Below, one piece after another: positions 34,451 to 43,193 of a DNA stretch of 64,000 nucleotides. Position 1 is the first letter of the stretch. The number at the start of each line of letters is the position of its first letter. Location: positions 62,001-126,000 of the forward strand of contig JAFZKB010000025.1 in assembly GCA_017551865.1 (NCBI GenBank). Direction: 5' to 3'. Both the position numbers and the translations under genes were made by a program. Under the pieces are notes generated by a model that was not told where the DNA came from, made no database searches, and saw only the letters and a list, made by a program, of their open reading frames with translations. Source of the DNA: Clostridiales bacterium. GTDB lineage: Bacteria; Bacillota; Clostridia; Saccharofermentanales; Saccharofermentanaceae.

Positions 34451-35482
34451 ATGAATGCGGAATATGTTAAGAAACTGGCACTCCCTGAAGAGGTCAAGGA
34501 GATCTACCCGGTGACCCCGGAGATGGACCGTGCGGTGACATCCACCAAGCGGGAAGTCGAGAAGGTCATCGAAGGATTATCCGATAAGCTCATTCTGATC
34601 ATCGGACCATGCTCGGCCGATAACGAGGATTCTGTCATCGACTATATCTCGAGACTTCGTCCGCTGCAGGAAAAAGTTCAGGAGAAGATCATCATCGTTC
34701 CGCGTATTTATACCAATAAGCCGAGAACAACAGGTGAAGGCTACAAGGGCATGCTCCATCAGCCGAATCCGAACGAGAGAGCGGATCTTTTCAAAGGGAT
34801 CCTGGCAACAAGACACCTGCATATGCGCGCTATCGCCGAGACAGGCTTTGCCTGCGCAGATGAGATGCTCTATCCGGAAAACTACGCATATCTTGACGAC
34901 CTTCTGGCATATGTTGCCGTCGGTGCAAGATCTGTTGAGGACCAGCAGCACCGCCTGACCGCCAGCGCGATCGCTTCTCCGGTCGGCATGAAGAATCCGA
35001 CATCCGGTGACTACGCCGTCATGCTCAACGCGATCCTCGCGGCTTCGCATCCGCATACCTTTATCTACAGAGGCTGGGAGATCGAGTCGAAGGGAAATCC
35101 GCACGCGCATGCGATCCTGCGCGGTTATACGAATAAGCACGGTGAGGCCCAGCCGAACTATCACTTCGAGGATCTGATCCGCTTAAGTGAGCAGTATGAG
35201 GAGCGAAATCTCCCGAACCCGGCAGCGATCATCGACACCAACCACGCAAACTCCAATAAGAATCCGTACGCCCAGCCGCGTATCATCAAGGAAGTCTTAA
35301 ACTCCATGCGACTTTCGCCGGAGGTTCGAAACCTCGTCAAGGGATTCATGGTCGAGAGCTATATCGAAGACGGCTGCCAGAAAGTCGGCGGAGGTGTGTA
35401 CGGCAAATCCATCACGGATCCGTGCCTCGGCTGGGAAAAGACGGAAAGACTCGTCTTCGATATTGCGGAACTGCTTTCCTGA
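34451..35482 (+). CDS. aroF: 3-deoxy-7-phosphoheptulonate (DAHP) synthase, class I AroF/G type
   Basis: Condenses phosphoenolpyruvate and erythrose-4-phosphate, the first step of the shikimate pathway. The 343-residue protein has LIIGPCSADNEDSV (metal Cys), RIYTNKPRTTGEGYKGMLHQPNPN, GARSVEDQQHR, GMKNPTSGDY, IDTNHANSNK and GFMVESYIEDG, all diagnostic of the E. coli AroF/AroG/AroH family. The specific isozyme and its feedback amino acid cannot be read. Cotranscribed with pheA and followed by a Trp-linked T-box, so the region is an aromatic amino acid cluster. Confidence 0.95.
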   Translation: MNAEYVKKLALPEEVKEIYPVTPEMDRAVTSTKREVEKVIEGLSDKLILIIGPCSADNEDSVIDYISRLRPLQEKVQEKIIIVPRIYTNKPRTTGEGYKGMLHQPNPNERADLFKGILATRHLHMRAIAETGFACADEMLYPENYAYLDDLLAYVAVGARSVEDQQHRLTASAIASPVGMKNPTSGDYAVMLNAILAASHPHTFIYRGWEIESKGNPHAHAILRGYTNKHGEAQPNYHFEDLIRLSEQYEERNLPNPAAIIDTNHANSNKNPYAQPRIIKEVLNSMRLSPEVRNLVKGFMVESYIEDGCQKVGGGVYGKSITDPCLGWEKTERLVFDIAELLS

Positions 35483-35497
35483 AATATGCTTTTCCTC

Positions 35498-35527
35498 TTG
35501 ACTTGCCGCATTTTTAAGTGGTATTAT
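35498..35527 (+). promoter_or_regulatory. Promoter of the T-box leader
   Basis: TTGACT (35498-35503) and TATTAT (35522-35527) with an 18-base spacer. Confidence 0.6.
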
Positions 35528-35534
35528 GCAGAAA

Positions 35535-35820
35535 AACCGTAGAGGAAGAGTGAGTAAGCTCTGTTTCATGCCATCCAGAGAGTTGCCGTTGGTGAGAGTG
35601 CAGCAGGAAAGAGCAGAGGTGAATGGACTTCCGAGGGCAAGGGGAAAGCGACATCGCAAGTATCTGCGCCGGGGAAAGGAGCCCCGTCAACAAAATCCAG
35701 CATATGTCGGTATGCGTGAGTGGATCCGAAGTTTTGACGGAGGATCAAGCCGGGTGGCACCGCAGGAAAGAATATCATTCCTGTCCCAGCAGAAGTAAAG
35801 AAGCTGGGACAGGATTTTTG
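35535..35820 (+). promoter_or_regulatory. T-box leader, probable tRNA-Trp specificity
   Basis: The leader has a Stem I region with GAGTGAGTAAGC near its 5' end, the highly conserved T-box GGGTGGCACCGC (about 35753-35764) and a long terminator (TCCTGTCCCAGC with GCTGGGACAGGA, 35779-35814, then TTTTT). A UGG codon in GTGAATGGAC (about 35620-35630) sits where the specifier loop is expected, matching tryptophan and the trpB2 gene downstream. Uncharged tRNA-Trp should stabilise the antiterminator and allow transcription. The specifier assignment is by position and context only. Confidence 0.88.
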
Positions 35821-35943
35821 TTTTTCCGGCAGAAAACAAGATTTGGTCCCAAGAACTTATGACTTCGGGAGAAGAGCTTTTCCCGCAGACAGAGGTTCAG
35901 TAATTAAATTCGGGCAAGAGCCCTAAACGAAAGGAGACATAAT

Positions 35944-37314
35944 ATGTCTGAGAGAATTCCTTACAAAACATATCTTGATGAAAAGGAGATCCCAACCGCA
36001 TGGTACAATGTCCGCGCGGACATGAAGAACAAGCCGGCTCCGCTTCTGAACCCGGGCACACATCAGCCGATGACCGCGGAAGAACTGGGCGGAGTATTCT
36101 GCGAAGAGCTCGTAAAGCAGGAGCTCGATAACGATACCGCTTTCTTCCCGATCCCGGAGGAGATCCTGGATTTCTACAAGATGTACCGTCCGTCCCCGCT
36201 GGTACGTGCTTATTTCCTTGAGAAGAAGCTCGGAACACCGGCGAAGATCTACTACAAGTTCGAGGGTAACAACACCAGCGGATCCCATAAGCTCAACTCC
36301 GCGATTGCCCAGGCTTACTACGCAAAGAAGCAGGGCCTTAAGGGTGTAACCACCGAGACCGGTGCAGGTCAGTGGGGTACCGCTCTTTCCATGGCATGCT
36401 CTTACTTCGATCTCGACTGTAAGGTATATATGGTTAAAGTTTCCTACGAGCAGAAGCCGTTCCGTCGTGAAGTCATGAGAACATACGGCGCTTCCGTTAC
36501 ACCTTCTCCGTCTGAGACGACCAATGTCGGCCGTGCGATCCTTGAAAAGCACCCGGGTACCACAGGTTCCCTCGGTTGCGCGATCTCTGAGGCGGTTGAA
36601 GTGGCTGTCGGCACACCGGGTTACCGTTATGTACTCGGTTCCGTTCTGAACCAGGTACTCCTCCACCAGTCCGTGATCGGTCTGGAGACAAAGGCCGCTC
36701 TTGATAAGCTCGGTGTAAAGCCGGACATGATCATCGGCTGCGCAGGCGGCGGATCGAACCTCGGCGGTCTTATCGCTCCGTTCATGGGTGAAAAACTGAG
36801 AGGTGAAGCAGACTATCAGATCATTGCAGTTGAGCCGGCTTCCTGCCCGTCCCTGACACGTGGTGTTTATGCATATGACTTCTGCGATACCGGTATGGTC
36901 TGCCCGCTCGCAAAGATGTACACACTCGGTTCCGACTTCATCCCGGCTCCGAACCACGCCGGAGGCCTCCGTTATCACGGTATGAGCTCGACACTGTCCC
37001 AGCTCTACGATGATGGATTCATGGAAGCAAGATCCGTGAAGCAGACAGACGTATTCGAAGCCGCTGAAATGTTTGCACGTGTCGAGGGTATCCTCCCGGC
37101 ACCGGAGAGCTCTCACGCGATCCGCGTAGCGATCGACGAAGCTCTGAAGTGCAAAGAGACTGGCGAAGAGAAGACCATCGTATTCGGTCTGACCGGTACA
37201 GGTTACTTCGATCTCGTAGCTTACGAGAAGTTCCATAACGGTCAGATGGATGACTACATCCCGACGGATGAGGAACTGGCAAAGTATGCTGCAAACCTCC
37301 CGAAAATCGACTAA
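35944..37314 (+). CDS. trpB2: Tryptophan synthase beta chain-like TrpB2
   Basis: Makes tryptophan from indole and serine (or O-phosphoserine in some TrpB2 enzymes) using PLP. At 456 residues it is longer than TrpB1 (about 400) and carries the TrpB2-type N-terminal extension (YNVRADMKNKPAPLLNPGTHQPM). The Schiff-base Lys is K116 in TSGSHKLNSA, the catalytic Glu lies in TETGAGQWG and the phosphate loop is CAGGGSNLGG. No trpA or other trp gene is nearby, so it probably scavenges indole or works as a stand-alone synthase. The T-box ties its expression to Trp-tRNA charging. Codon use suggests high expression. Confidence 0.93.
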   Translation: MSERIPYKTYLDEKEIPTAWYNVRADMKNKPAPLLNPGTHQPMTAEELGGVFCEELVKQELDNDTAFFPIPEEILDFYKMYRPSPLVRAYFLEKKLGTPAKIYYKFEGNNTSGSHKLNSAIAQAYYAKKQGLKGVTTETGAGQWGTALSMACSYFDLDCKVYMVKVSYEQKPFRREVMRTYGASVTPSPSETTNVGRAILEKHPGTTGSLGCAISEAVEVAVGTPGYRYVLGSVLNQVLLHQSVIGLETKAALDKLGVKPDMIIGCAGGGSNLGGLIAPFMGEKLRGEADYQIIAVEPASCPSLTRGVYAYDFCDTGMVCPLAKMYTLGSDFIPAPNHAGGLRYHGMSSTLSQLYDDGFMEARSVKQTDVFEAAEMFARVEGILPAPESSHAIRVAIDEALKCKETGEEKTIVFGLTGTGYFDLVAYEKFHNGQMDDYIPTDEELAKYAANLPKID

Positions 37315-37346
37315 GAGAAGACTGATATAATTAAATAGCGAAAAGA

Positions 37347-37381
37347 GGAGCTGCCTCATTGTTTTGAGGCAGCTCCTTTTT
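37347..37381 (+). terminator. Intrinsic terminator after trpB2
   Basis: GGAGCTGCCTCA pairs with TGAGGCAGCTCC around TTGTTT, followed by five T residues. The right arm and the following bases recur imperfectly at 37754-37787, on the far side of dyad array B. Confidence 0.95.
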
Positions 37382-37432
37382 GTGTCCTCTTAATGATTCG
37401 AAGACGCCCTTCGGATGCCAGGAAGCATCGAT

Positions 37433-37729
37433 CTGCCGTAAAAATCTGCAAAACCCGATTTCATACGGCAGCCAAATCCGCCAACTGCCGTATGGATTTA
37501 GGATTTCTCATTTCATACGGCAATTTTTCTTTCTTTTGCCGTACGAAAAGCACTTTTCCGATTTCATACGGCAACTTTCTTTCCCAACTGCCGTATAGAT
37601 TTAAGTTTTCTCATTTCATACGGAAAATCTTCCTGAAACTGCCGTATAAAATGTACTTTTTCATTTTCATACGGCAACTCCTCTTCAGACCTGCCGTATA
37701 ATTTCGGAAATCCCATTTTTTTACGGCAG
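37433..37729. repeat. Intergenic dyad array B (twelve alternating half-sites)
   Basis: CTGCCGTAT-type and ATACGGCAG-type half-sites alternate strictly at 37433(-), 37462(+), 37485(-), 37511(+), 37536(-), 37562(+), 37588(-), 37614(+), 37639(-), 37665(+), 37691(-) and 37719(+). Centre-to-centre distances alternate near 28 and 24, giving a period of about 52 bp. The + copies are usually preceded by TTTC. Spacers are T/C- or A-rich and not conserved. A 33-bp imperfect direct repeat (37359-37391 and 37754-37787) brackets the array. No credible gene lies here, and it is not CRISPR-like. Confidence 0.8.
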
Positions 37730-37901
37730 ATCGGTGTCGGGGCAGATCTTTCCTTGTTTTGAGACAGCGCCTTTTTGTATCCTCTTTTATGTGACGATTT
37801 GCTTATGGTTTTACAGCCTTAGATGACAGTGTGTTTATATTTCGGGCGGACTTCCAATGTTACCATAAAGGCACAGTTTCGAACGAAAAGGAGGAATTGT
37901 A

Positions 37902-38579
37902 ATGAAACGAAATGAGTATATGAGTAAGGCGATCGTGATCAGCTTAGTCATGTTCATGCTGGCTTTACCCGGATGTACGTCTGGTAAGAAAACAGATCAA
38001 GCGAAGAAGGACAAGGATGAATCCATCGAATCGAAATTGAAGAATCCGGATCGTCCTGACACCAATGGAAAAGACGTAATAGTAGTGACTCCGATACCGT
38101 CAGAAACAGTGAAGACAGAAGACTCAGATAAAAAGACAGAACCGACTTCCAAAGAAGAGACAGAAAAGCCCGTAAAGACGGAGACAGAGAAGGGAGAAGA
38201 AAAGAAGGAATCGGATAAGAAGGAAACTGAAAAGAAGGAATCCGAGAAAAAAGCAGATGCAAATGAGCAGGCTCCGTCCGGCGAGACCGGAAAATCCGAT
38301 CTTTATGCGAAAGCACAGCCGTATATCGATGCGTCGATCGCATTCTATAATCACCTTTACGGCAACGATATGAAGCTTGTCGCATTTGACAGTGAAATTG
38401 AGGAGACGAAAGAAGGATTTAAATTCGTCCTTCGCTCCCAGGCATATGAGGACCAGGCCAATGTATTTATTGCCGAGGTCAAAGCCGATACTAAGTCCGA
38501 AACCATGTATGGAGAAAATGGGTTCTCCTGGAAGATCGGCGACAAGTATGACGAACCGTCTTCGGCAGAAGAGTCCTGA
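37902..38579 (+). CDS. Lipoprotein with charged Lys/Glu linker, function unknown
   Basis: A 225-residue lipoprotein: signal peptide and lipobox LPGC (Cys about residue 25), then about 90 residues of Lys/Glu/Ser/Thr-rich linker (KKESDKKETEKKESEKKA) that should hold the C-terminal domain away from the membrane, and a compact domain of about 85 residues (DLYAKAQPYIDASIAFYNHLYGNDMKLVAFDSEIEE...SWKIGDKYD) of unknown family. GGAGGAATTGTA gives a strong ribosome binding site. It stands alone between array B and a terminator at 38649. Confidence 0.8.
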   Translation: MKRNEYMSKAIVISLVMFMLALPGCTSGKKTDQAKKDKDESIESKLKNPDRPDTNGKDVIVVTPIPSETVKTEDSDKKTEPTSKEETEKPVKTETEKGEEKKESDKKETEKKESEKKADANEQAPSGETGKSDLYAKAQPYIDASIAFYNHLYGNDMKLVAFDSEIEETKEGFKFVLRSQAYEDQANVFIAEVKADTKSETMYGENGFSWKIGDKYDEPSSAEES

Positions 38580-38648
38580 AAATGCTTCTAATATAAAAGA
38601 TCCGAACGGCGGTTCTGATTCCGCCACTTAATAGAAAACCAGACAAAT

Positions 38649-38697
38649 ACCGGCGGTTCCGCTCCGAAAGAAGGTTCGGGCCGCCGGTTTCCTTTGC
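38649..38697 (+). terminator. Intrinsic terminator after the lipoprotein
   Basis: ACCGGCGG pairs with CCGCCGGT, with inner pairing of TCCGAA and TTCGG, followed by TTTCCTTT. Confidence 0.85.
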
Positions 38698-38720
38698 CAT
38701 TATTGTTCACAAAACGTTTT

Positions 38721-38749
38721 TTGAATTTATATTCTGCCGGTGCTAAAAT
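38721..38749 (+). promoter_or_regulatory. Promoter of the first GIGG-repeat surface gene
   Basis: TTGAAT (38721-38726) and TAAAAT (38744-38749) with a 17-base spacer and TGC extension. The leader contains a small ACGC/GCGT hairpin followed by TTTCATTTTTTT (38783-38807), a possible attenuator. Confidence 0.55.
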
Positions 38750-38825
38750 ATAACTTGGAATATAGTATGTATCAGTATGATGACGCGAATAGCGTTTTCA
38801 TTTTTTTAGTAAAGGACAGAATGGT

Positions 38826-41645
38826 ATGAAGAAGAAAAGAGTACGTATTATTTCAGTATTGATCAGTGTAATGCTTGTATTGGGGAATGCGGGCGCAATG
38901 TTGATGGCAGATAACGGGGATCTGGAAACTCTGACTTTCATTAGAAGAGATAGATCGATTGAAGAAGGTCAGCTGATGGAAACCGATAATTTCACAAAAC
39001 TTAGTGAGTCGATACCGTCGACCTGGACAGATGGTTTATATTTTCTTGATGTTGATTTGACATACAATGAACCTATTGTTATTGATGCTTCTGATGATGC
39101 TGCCATAGTTGCGCTTGTCCTTGGTGATGGAAAAACATTGAATGCCACAGAGGGAATTGAAATTAGAAAGGGCCATTTCTCTGTGTATACACAGAGTGAT
39201 GATAGTGGCAAACTTATTGCTTCTGCTTCAGAAAATGCTGGAATTAGCTTTTTAAATTCTCAGTCGTATTGTAATCTGTGCGGAGGCATAATCGAAGCGA
39301 CTGGTGCTGATTACTGTGCGGGTATTGGAGGAAAGTATCAAGGCCCAATGGGTTCAGTATATGTGATTGGTTCCCAAGTAGAAGCGACGGGCGGAAAATA
39401 TGCCGCAGGAATTGGTACTGGATATCAAGCTTCAACGAGTGGTTCTTGTATCGTCAAAGATGGTACTGTCGTTGCTCGAGGAGGAGAGGATGGTCCTGGT
39501 ATTGGAAGCGGTAAAGGCGGCTCGTTCGATGCGCTTGTTTTTGAAGGTGGGAAAACCTATGCCTATGGTAATGGAATGGCTCCGGGAGTCGGCGCCTATG
39601 ATTCTGTGATGACTTTTGTTCTGATGTATGGAGAGTTATACGCAGAAGGCGGTGAAAGTGGAGGTGCTGGTATCGGTTGGGCAGCAGGAACTGGCAGTCG
39701 TACTGTTCCAAGCAGTTTCAGCATTATTCAAACGCATATCGAAGCTGTCGGTGGAGCTGGTGCAGCTGGCATTGGTGGCGGTTATGGAGTTTCAATGGCT
39801 TCTCCGATTATGCTCCAATCAGATTATAATGTTTACATTAAAGCTACCGCAGGTCAGATAGAGGGTCGGTATGCACAGGCAATTGGTGCCGGGTTGGATG
39901 CGGATAATTCTTCTTTATCGGCTACGTTCTCAGAGTCTGGCAGCGCAATTGCTGTTTTCGGCCCTGACGGAAAACAGGTAAAAAAAGCTGATAGAAAAGA
40001 CGCTATGAAATTGAGTTCGATAATTGTAACTTGTTGTGAGCATCCGGATCCTGAAACTTTAGTAGATCATGACGATCCTGAATCAAGAGAAGAATGCTAC
40101 TATCATGACATAATCAAGGAATGCAAATATTGTACTGGCTATTATGGTTCAAGCATTTATCATATTGAACATACTTTTGATCCTGAAACACATCAGTGTG
40201 AATGTGGACATCAGGGTTATAAGGTTAGTGTTATTGGTGTAGAAGATGGTGGCTGGGAGATCTGGGGTCATAACGGAACCTATTGTCCTGATATGGCCGA
40301 TTGCCGACTTTATATTAAAGTTGATGATGAAGATCGTGAGATTCGTGTTGAAAAAATTACTTATGTAGATCCTGTAGATGGTCAAGTGAAGACCTGTGAC
40401 TACACGATCATTGATAATGATTCAATGCCCACACAGGATACTGTCAGATTTACGATGCCGTCGGCTGATGTAACTGTGGAAGTATATGTCCAGATGCTAG
40501 TTTCTTTTGATTGCAACGGCGGTTCCGGAAGCATGGAAGAACCTGATCCGATGGATTGTGGCACAGAGTATACGCTTCCTGAGTGCGAGTTTACGGCTCC
40601 TGCCGGCATGCTCTTTGCCGGATGGAAGATCGGTGATTCTGAGGAGATCCTGCCTGCAGGTGAGAAGATCACGGTCGATAAGGATCTGACTCTCGTAGCT
40701 CAGTGGGTAGAGGCCAATCAGGTGATTCTCAAGGCTGGTAATGTTGATTTTGACGGCTGTATCCACCTGATGTTCCGAATGAACTTCGCTCCGGACCTTC
40801 TTGATGATTCAGGCCTTTATGTTGAACTTACGAAGCATGGGGAAACAACGAAGGTCTACCTGAATGACACGAACTATGTATCCCAGAAGAATGGTGATTA
40901 CTATATCTCTCTTCCGGTACCGATCCCTGAGTTCGCAGATGATGTGACGCTCAAGGTCATCGATGGAACCGGAGCTACGGTGAAACTTGTTTCTTCTTCC
41001 GCAGAACGGATGGAAAATGACAGCTTTACATATTCTGTTATGGAATATGCCGAGAATAAGCAGACTTCTGATAACCAGAATATGGCGACTCTGGCCAAAG
41101 CATTGTACTGGTATGGTGTTGCCGCCCAGAACTACTTCGAATACGACAGCGGCGTAGCGCTTACATTTGATGATAGTGTCATGCCGGCAACACTACACGA
41201 GAGACTGGAAAATAATTATGCCTACAGCAAGTCCGGTACTCGCCCGGAGGGTATCGACAAGACAACGATCAAGGCCTACTTCGAATCCGACAACACGATG
41301 AGCATCACCTTCTACATGAACGGTTCCGTTCCTGTTTCCGACTATGAGATCAGTGTGGTAGAGCATGACGATCCGAGTAAGGTGGTAGACGCCAGACTTC
41401 TTTATGGTAGCAGGAAAGTCTCTATCGAGGTGGAGAATATTCCGGCTCCGGAGCTTGGTAAAGCATACGACTTTACAATTTCTTATGGTGGAAATACTTA
41501 TACGATCTCGGCAAGTCCGATGTCCTATGCCCTGACATCGTATAAGAGTGCCGATGTAAACAGACAGCGTCTGGGACTTGCTTTCTTCGCTTACCATCTG
41601 GCTGCGAAAGCGTACTTCTCTGACAGCTCGACAGGTACGCTTTGA
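38826..41645 (+). CDS. Large secreted protein: GIGG repeats, InlB-type repeat, conserved C-terminal domain
   Basis: A 939-residue exported protein. A signal peptide (residues 1-28) is followed by a mixed domain and a Gly-rich repeat region (about 160-350) built on AGIGGG/GAGIG units, probably a beta-helix. A Cys/His-rich segment (about 400-460; HPDPETL, CKYCTGYYG, CECGHQGY) may bind metal. About 555-630 resembles an InlB B-repeat (FDCNGGSGSMEE...FAGWKIGD...LVAQW). The last 300 residues (FTYSVMEYAENK, LAKALYWYGVAAQNYF, GTRPEGIDKTTIKAYFESDN, SYALTSYKSADVNRQRLGLAFFAYHLAAKAYF) match the second GIGG protein at 47156. There is no LPXTG or dockerin. The 5' 1.7 kb is AT-richer than the 3' part, suggesting mosaic origin. 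Confidence 0.85.
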   Translation: MKKKRVRIISVLISVMLVLGNAGAMLMADNGDLETLTFIRRDRSIEEGQLMETDNFTKLSESIPSTWTDGLYFLDVDLTYNEPIVIDASDDAAIVALVLGDGKTLNATEGIEIRKGHFSVYTQSDDSGKLIASASENAGISFLNSQSYCNLCGGIIEATGADYCAGIGGKYQGPMGSVYVIGSQVEATGGKYAAGIGTGYQASTSGSCIVKDGTVVARGGEDGPGIGSGKGGSFDALVFEGGKTYAYGNGMAPGVGAYDSVMTFVLMYGELYAEGGESGGAGIGWAAGTGSRTVPSSFSIIQTHIEAVGGAGAAGIGGGYGVSMASPIMLQSDYNVYIKATAGQIEGRYAQAIGAGLDADNSSLSATFSESGSAIAVFGPDGKQVKKADRKDAMKLSSIIVTCCEHPDPETLVDHDDPESREECYYHDIIKECKYCTGYYGSSIYHIEHTFDPETHQCECGHQGYKVSVIGVEDGGWEIWGHNGTYCPDMADCRLYIKVDDEDREIRVEKITYVDPVDGQVKTCDYTIIDNDSMPTQDTVRFTMPSADVTVEVYVQMLVSFDCNGGSGSMEEPDPMDCGTEYTLPECEFTAPAGMLFAGWKIGDSEEILPAGEKITVDKDLTLVAQWVEANQVILKAGNVDFDGCIHLMFRMNFAPDLLDDSGLYVELTKHGETTKVYLNDTNYVSQKNGDYYISLPVPIPEFADDVTLKVIDGTGATVKLVSSSAERMENDSFTYSVMEYAENKQTSDNQNMATLAKALYWYGVAAQNYFEYDSGVALTFDDSVMPATLHERLENNYAYSKSGTRPEGIDKTTIKAYFESDNTMSITFYMNGSVPVSDYEISVVEHDDPSKVVDARLLYGSRKVSIEVENIPAPELGKAYDFTISYGGNTYTISASPMSYALTSYKSADVNRQRLGLAFFAYHLAAKAYFSDSSTGTL

Positions 41646-41687
41646 GAGCGTGTCTGACAAATTGGAAATGAGTGAAGGAGATCAGAT

Positions 41688-41810
41688 ATGAACGAATTAT
41701 ATGAACCATTAGAGATTGAGATCATTGCTTTTGAGACCGAAGACGTGATTGTGACGAGTGATCTTTCGAATCATGGTTATGCAGGTGATGAGGATGATTT
41801 AGACGATTGA
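41688..41810 (+). CDS. Small acidic peptide, paired with the GIGG protein (family member 1)
   Basis: A 40-residue peptide with GAAGGAG seven bases before ATG 41688. It reads YEPLEIEIIAFETEDVIVTSD followed in part by an Asp/Glu-rich tail ending DEDDLDD; no Cys and no signal peptide. The segment LEIExIxFETxD(V/I)(I/V)V aligns with the peptide at 47005, which likewise sits next to a GIGG-repeat protein. It lies 42 bases after the large gene and before a lipoprotein gene, probably in one transcript. Function unknown; it could be a peptide precursor, a regulator or a chaperone-like partner. Confidence 0.75.
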   Translation: MNELYEPLEIEIIAFETEDVIVTSDLSNHGYAGDEDDLDD

Positions 41811-41857
41811 CGATTCTTGGAATCGGCGATCTCATCCTTGATGATTTGGAGCAATAC

Positions 41858-42364
41858 ATGAAACGGCAAACATTATCTGTGGCTGTTCTTTCCCTGGCGA
41901 TCATGCTGGGTGGATGCGACGGCTGTTCGAAAAAAGAGACCGAGGATCCTTCCGCTACGGAAGAATCCTCTTCGTCGGTCATAACTTCGATAGAGGACAC
42001 GACATCGGCGGAGAGATCGTCTTCTTCAGTGGAAGAATCTTCCGTGACTTCGGAAACGACACCAGGCGAGAGTTCTTCTGAAAAAGAGACCTCCGGCGAT
42101 ACGAAAACGAAGAAAACTTCCGAAACTTCAAAGAAAGAAACCACGGCGGAACCGAAAGATACAACAGAGACGACTTCGGAGCCAGAAGAGACGACAAAGG
42201 GAACTACGGAAGTGACGAATACTCCGACGCCGGAACCGACGAAAGAGACGACTTCTGAACCATCAGATACTCCGACACCTACTCCGACACCGACGCCTGA
42301 ACCTACGCCAGAGGTAACGCCGACGGAGCATCACTACGTAGGAGAAGAAGATATTATTGTCTGA
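41858..42364 (+). CDS. Ser/Thr/Glu/Pro-rich lipoprotein without a recognisable folded domain
   Basis: A 168-residue lipoprotein: signal peptide with lipobox LGGC, then almost entirely low-complexity sequence (Ser/Glu-rich, then Thr/Glu/Lys, then [10 protein letters not shown]) and a short tail EHHYVGEEDIIV. It looks like an extended surface stalk. ATG 41858 has TGGAG six bases upstream; the more upstream TTG is rejected because the signal peptide begins at 41858. The 3' end overlaps the convergent VOC gene by 11 bases. The tail GEEDIIV faintly echoes the acidic peptides nearby, which may be chance. Confidence 0.75.
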   Translation: MKRQTLSVAVLSLAIMLGGCDGCSKKETEDPSATEESSSSVITSIEDTTSAERSSSSVEESSVTSETTPGESSSEKETSGDTKTKKTSETSKKETTAEPKDTTETTSEPEETTKGTTEVTNTPTPEPTKETTSEPSDTPTPTPTPTPEPTPEVTPTEHHYVGEEDIIV

Positions 42365-43193
42365 TGTCCCTTTGGGAAACGCAGATATGTCTTCCATCGA
42401 TATCTTCAAAGATAAATTCGCGATTTATGTGGCGTTCAGCATCAGATTCTTCGAGAGTCTTGATAAGCTTAACGCCACTGCTTTTCAGTTCCATTTGAAG
42501 CATCATGGGCTCGGAGACGTAGATATATAGGTCGTAAAGAGCCCCGGAGCGGAAAGGGGTGCCCTTTACCAGATTGATCTCGATGTTATCCCGGGAGATA
42601 CGGATATGCGGCATGGACTCATCGTCGAGATGGGCGGCGTGGAAGCCAAGGTGGTCTTCGTAAAAGGCGGAAGTGCGGTACGGATCTTCGCATACGAAAA
42701 CGGGTGCGAGACTGTTCATCAGATGCAGATTGGAGGCGCCGTTCTGATCGTCTGGTTCTTTGGACTCGATCTTCTCCGGATCGATTTTTCCTTTAGGAAG
42801 ATCTTTATTATAGGCAAATCCGAGGAGAGGAGTACAGAAAGACTCTTCTATCTTTCCGAGTTCGCCGTGCATGCGGATACGGGCATTTAGTTCTTCCGGT
42901 GTCGGATTTTGCGGGATATTTCCCATGGCCTCGATAAGCTCGGTATATTTCACCAGATTTAAAAAACGCATATAGAGAGGAAGGATCTCATCGCATGCTT
43001 TCGGTAGGTCCCTTTCCCCGTGCAGAAACTGCATGCCGTACTCGACAGCCTCTACAGGCAGGGCGGCGAACAGGCGGTTTTGAAAACTCATCTCCTCCAT
43101 GGCGTTGTCGGCCACATTTCCGGAGGAGAGGACACGCTGGATCTCATCAAAGACAAGATTGATGTCGTGCTTGGGATAGGTTTTGGAAAGCAT
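42354..43193 (-). CDS. VOC (glyoxalase/bleomycin-resistance fold) protein with unknown N-terminal domain
   Basis: A 279-residue cytoplasmic protein. The C-terminal 120 residues show a VOC-type pattern: MNSLAPVFVCEDPYRTSAFYEDHLGFHAAHLDD, IRISRDNIEINLVKG, YDLYIYVSE, and REFIFEDIDGRHICVSQRD. The N-terminal 150 residues are helical (FDEIQRVLSSGNVADNAMEEMSFQNRLFAALP) and I do not recognise them. AAGGAG precedes the ATG at 43193. It is divergent from perR; the shared 250-bp intergenic region suggests possible co-regulation. The reaction is unknown. Confidence 0.75.
   Translation of the reverse strand: MLSKTYPKHDINLVFDEIQRVLSSGNVADNAMEEMSFQNRLFAALPVEAVEYGMQFLHGERDLPKACDEILPLYMRFLNLVKYTELIEAMGNIPQNPTPEELNARIRMHGELGKIEESFCTPLLGFAYNKDLPKGKIDPEKIESKEPDDQNGASNLHLMNSLAPVFVCEDPYRTSAFYEDHLGFHAAHLDDESMPHIRISRDNIEINLVKGTPFRSGALYDLYIYVSEPMMLQMELKSSGVKLIKTLEESDAERHINREFIFEDIDGRHICVSQRDIRQ

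Noticed and set aside
35526..35862. Small genes within the trpB2 leader
   Set aside because: The region is a T-box leader with conserved GGGTGGCACC and a terminator; the frames are incidental.
37393..37701. Open reading frames of 70-100 codons running through dyad array B
   Set aside because: Their sequence follows the repeat, they have no ribosome binding site, and no recognisable protein results; the repeat structure explains the open frame.
37433..37729. CRISPR array
   Set aside because: Half-sites are only about 9-12 bases and alternate in orientation; spacers are 13-19 bases, low-complexity and similar in composition; no cas genes are present.
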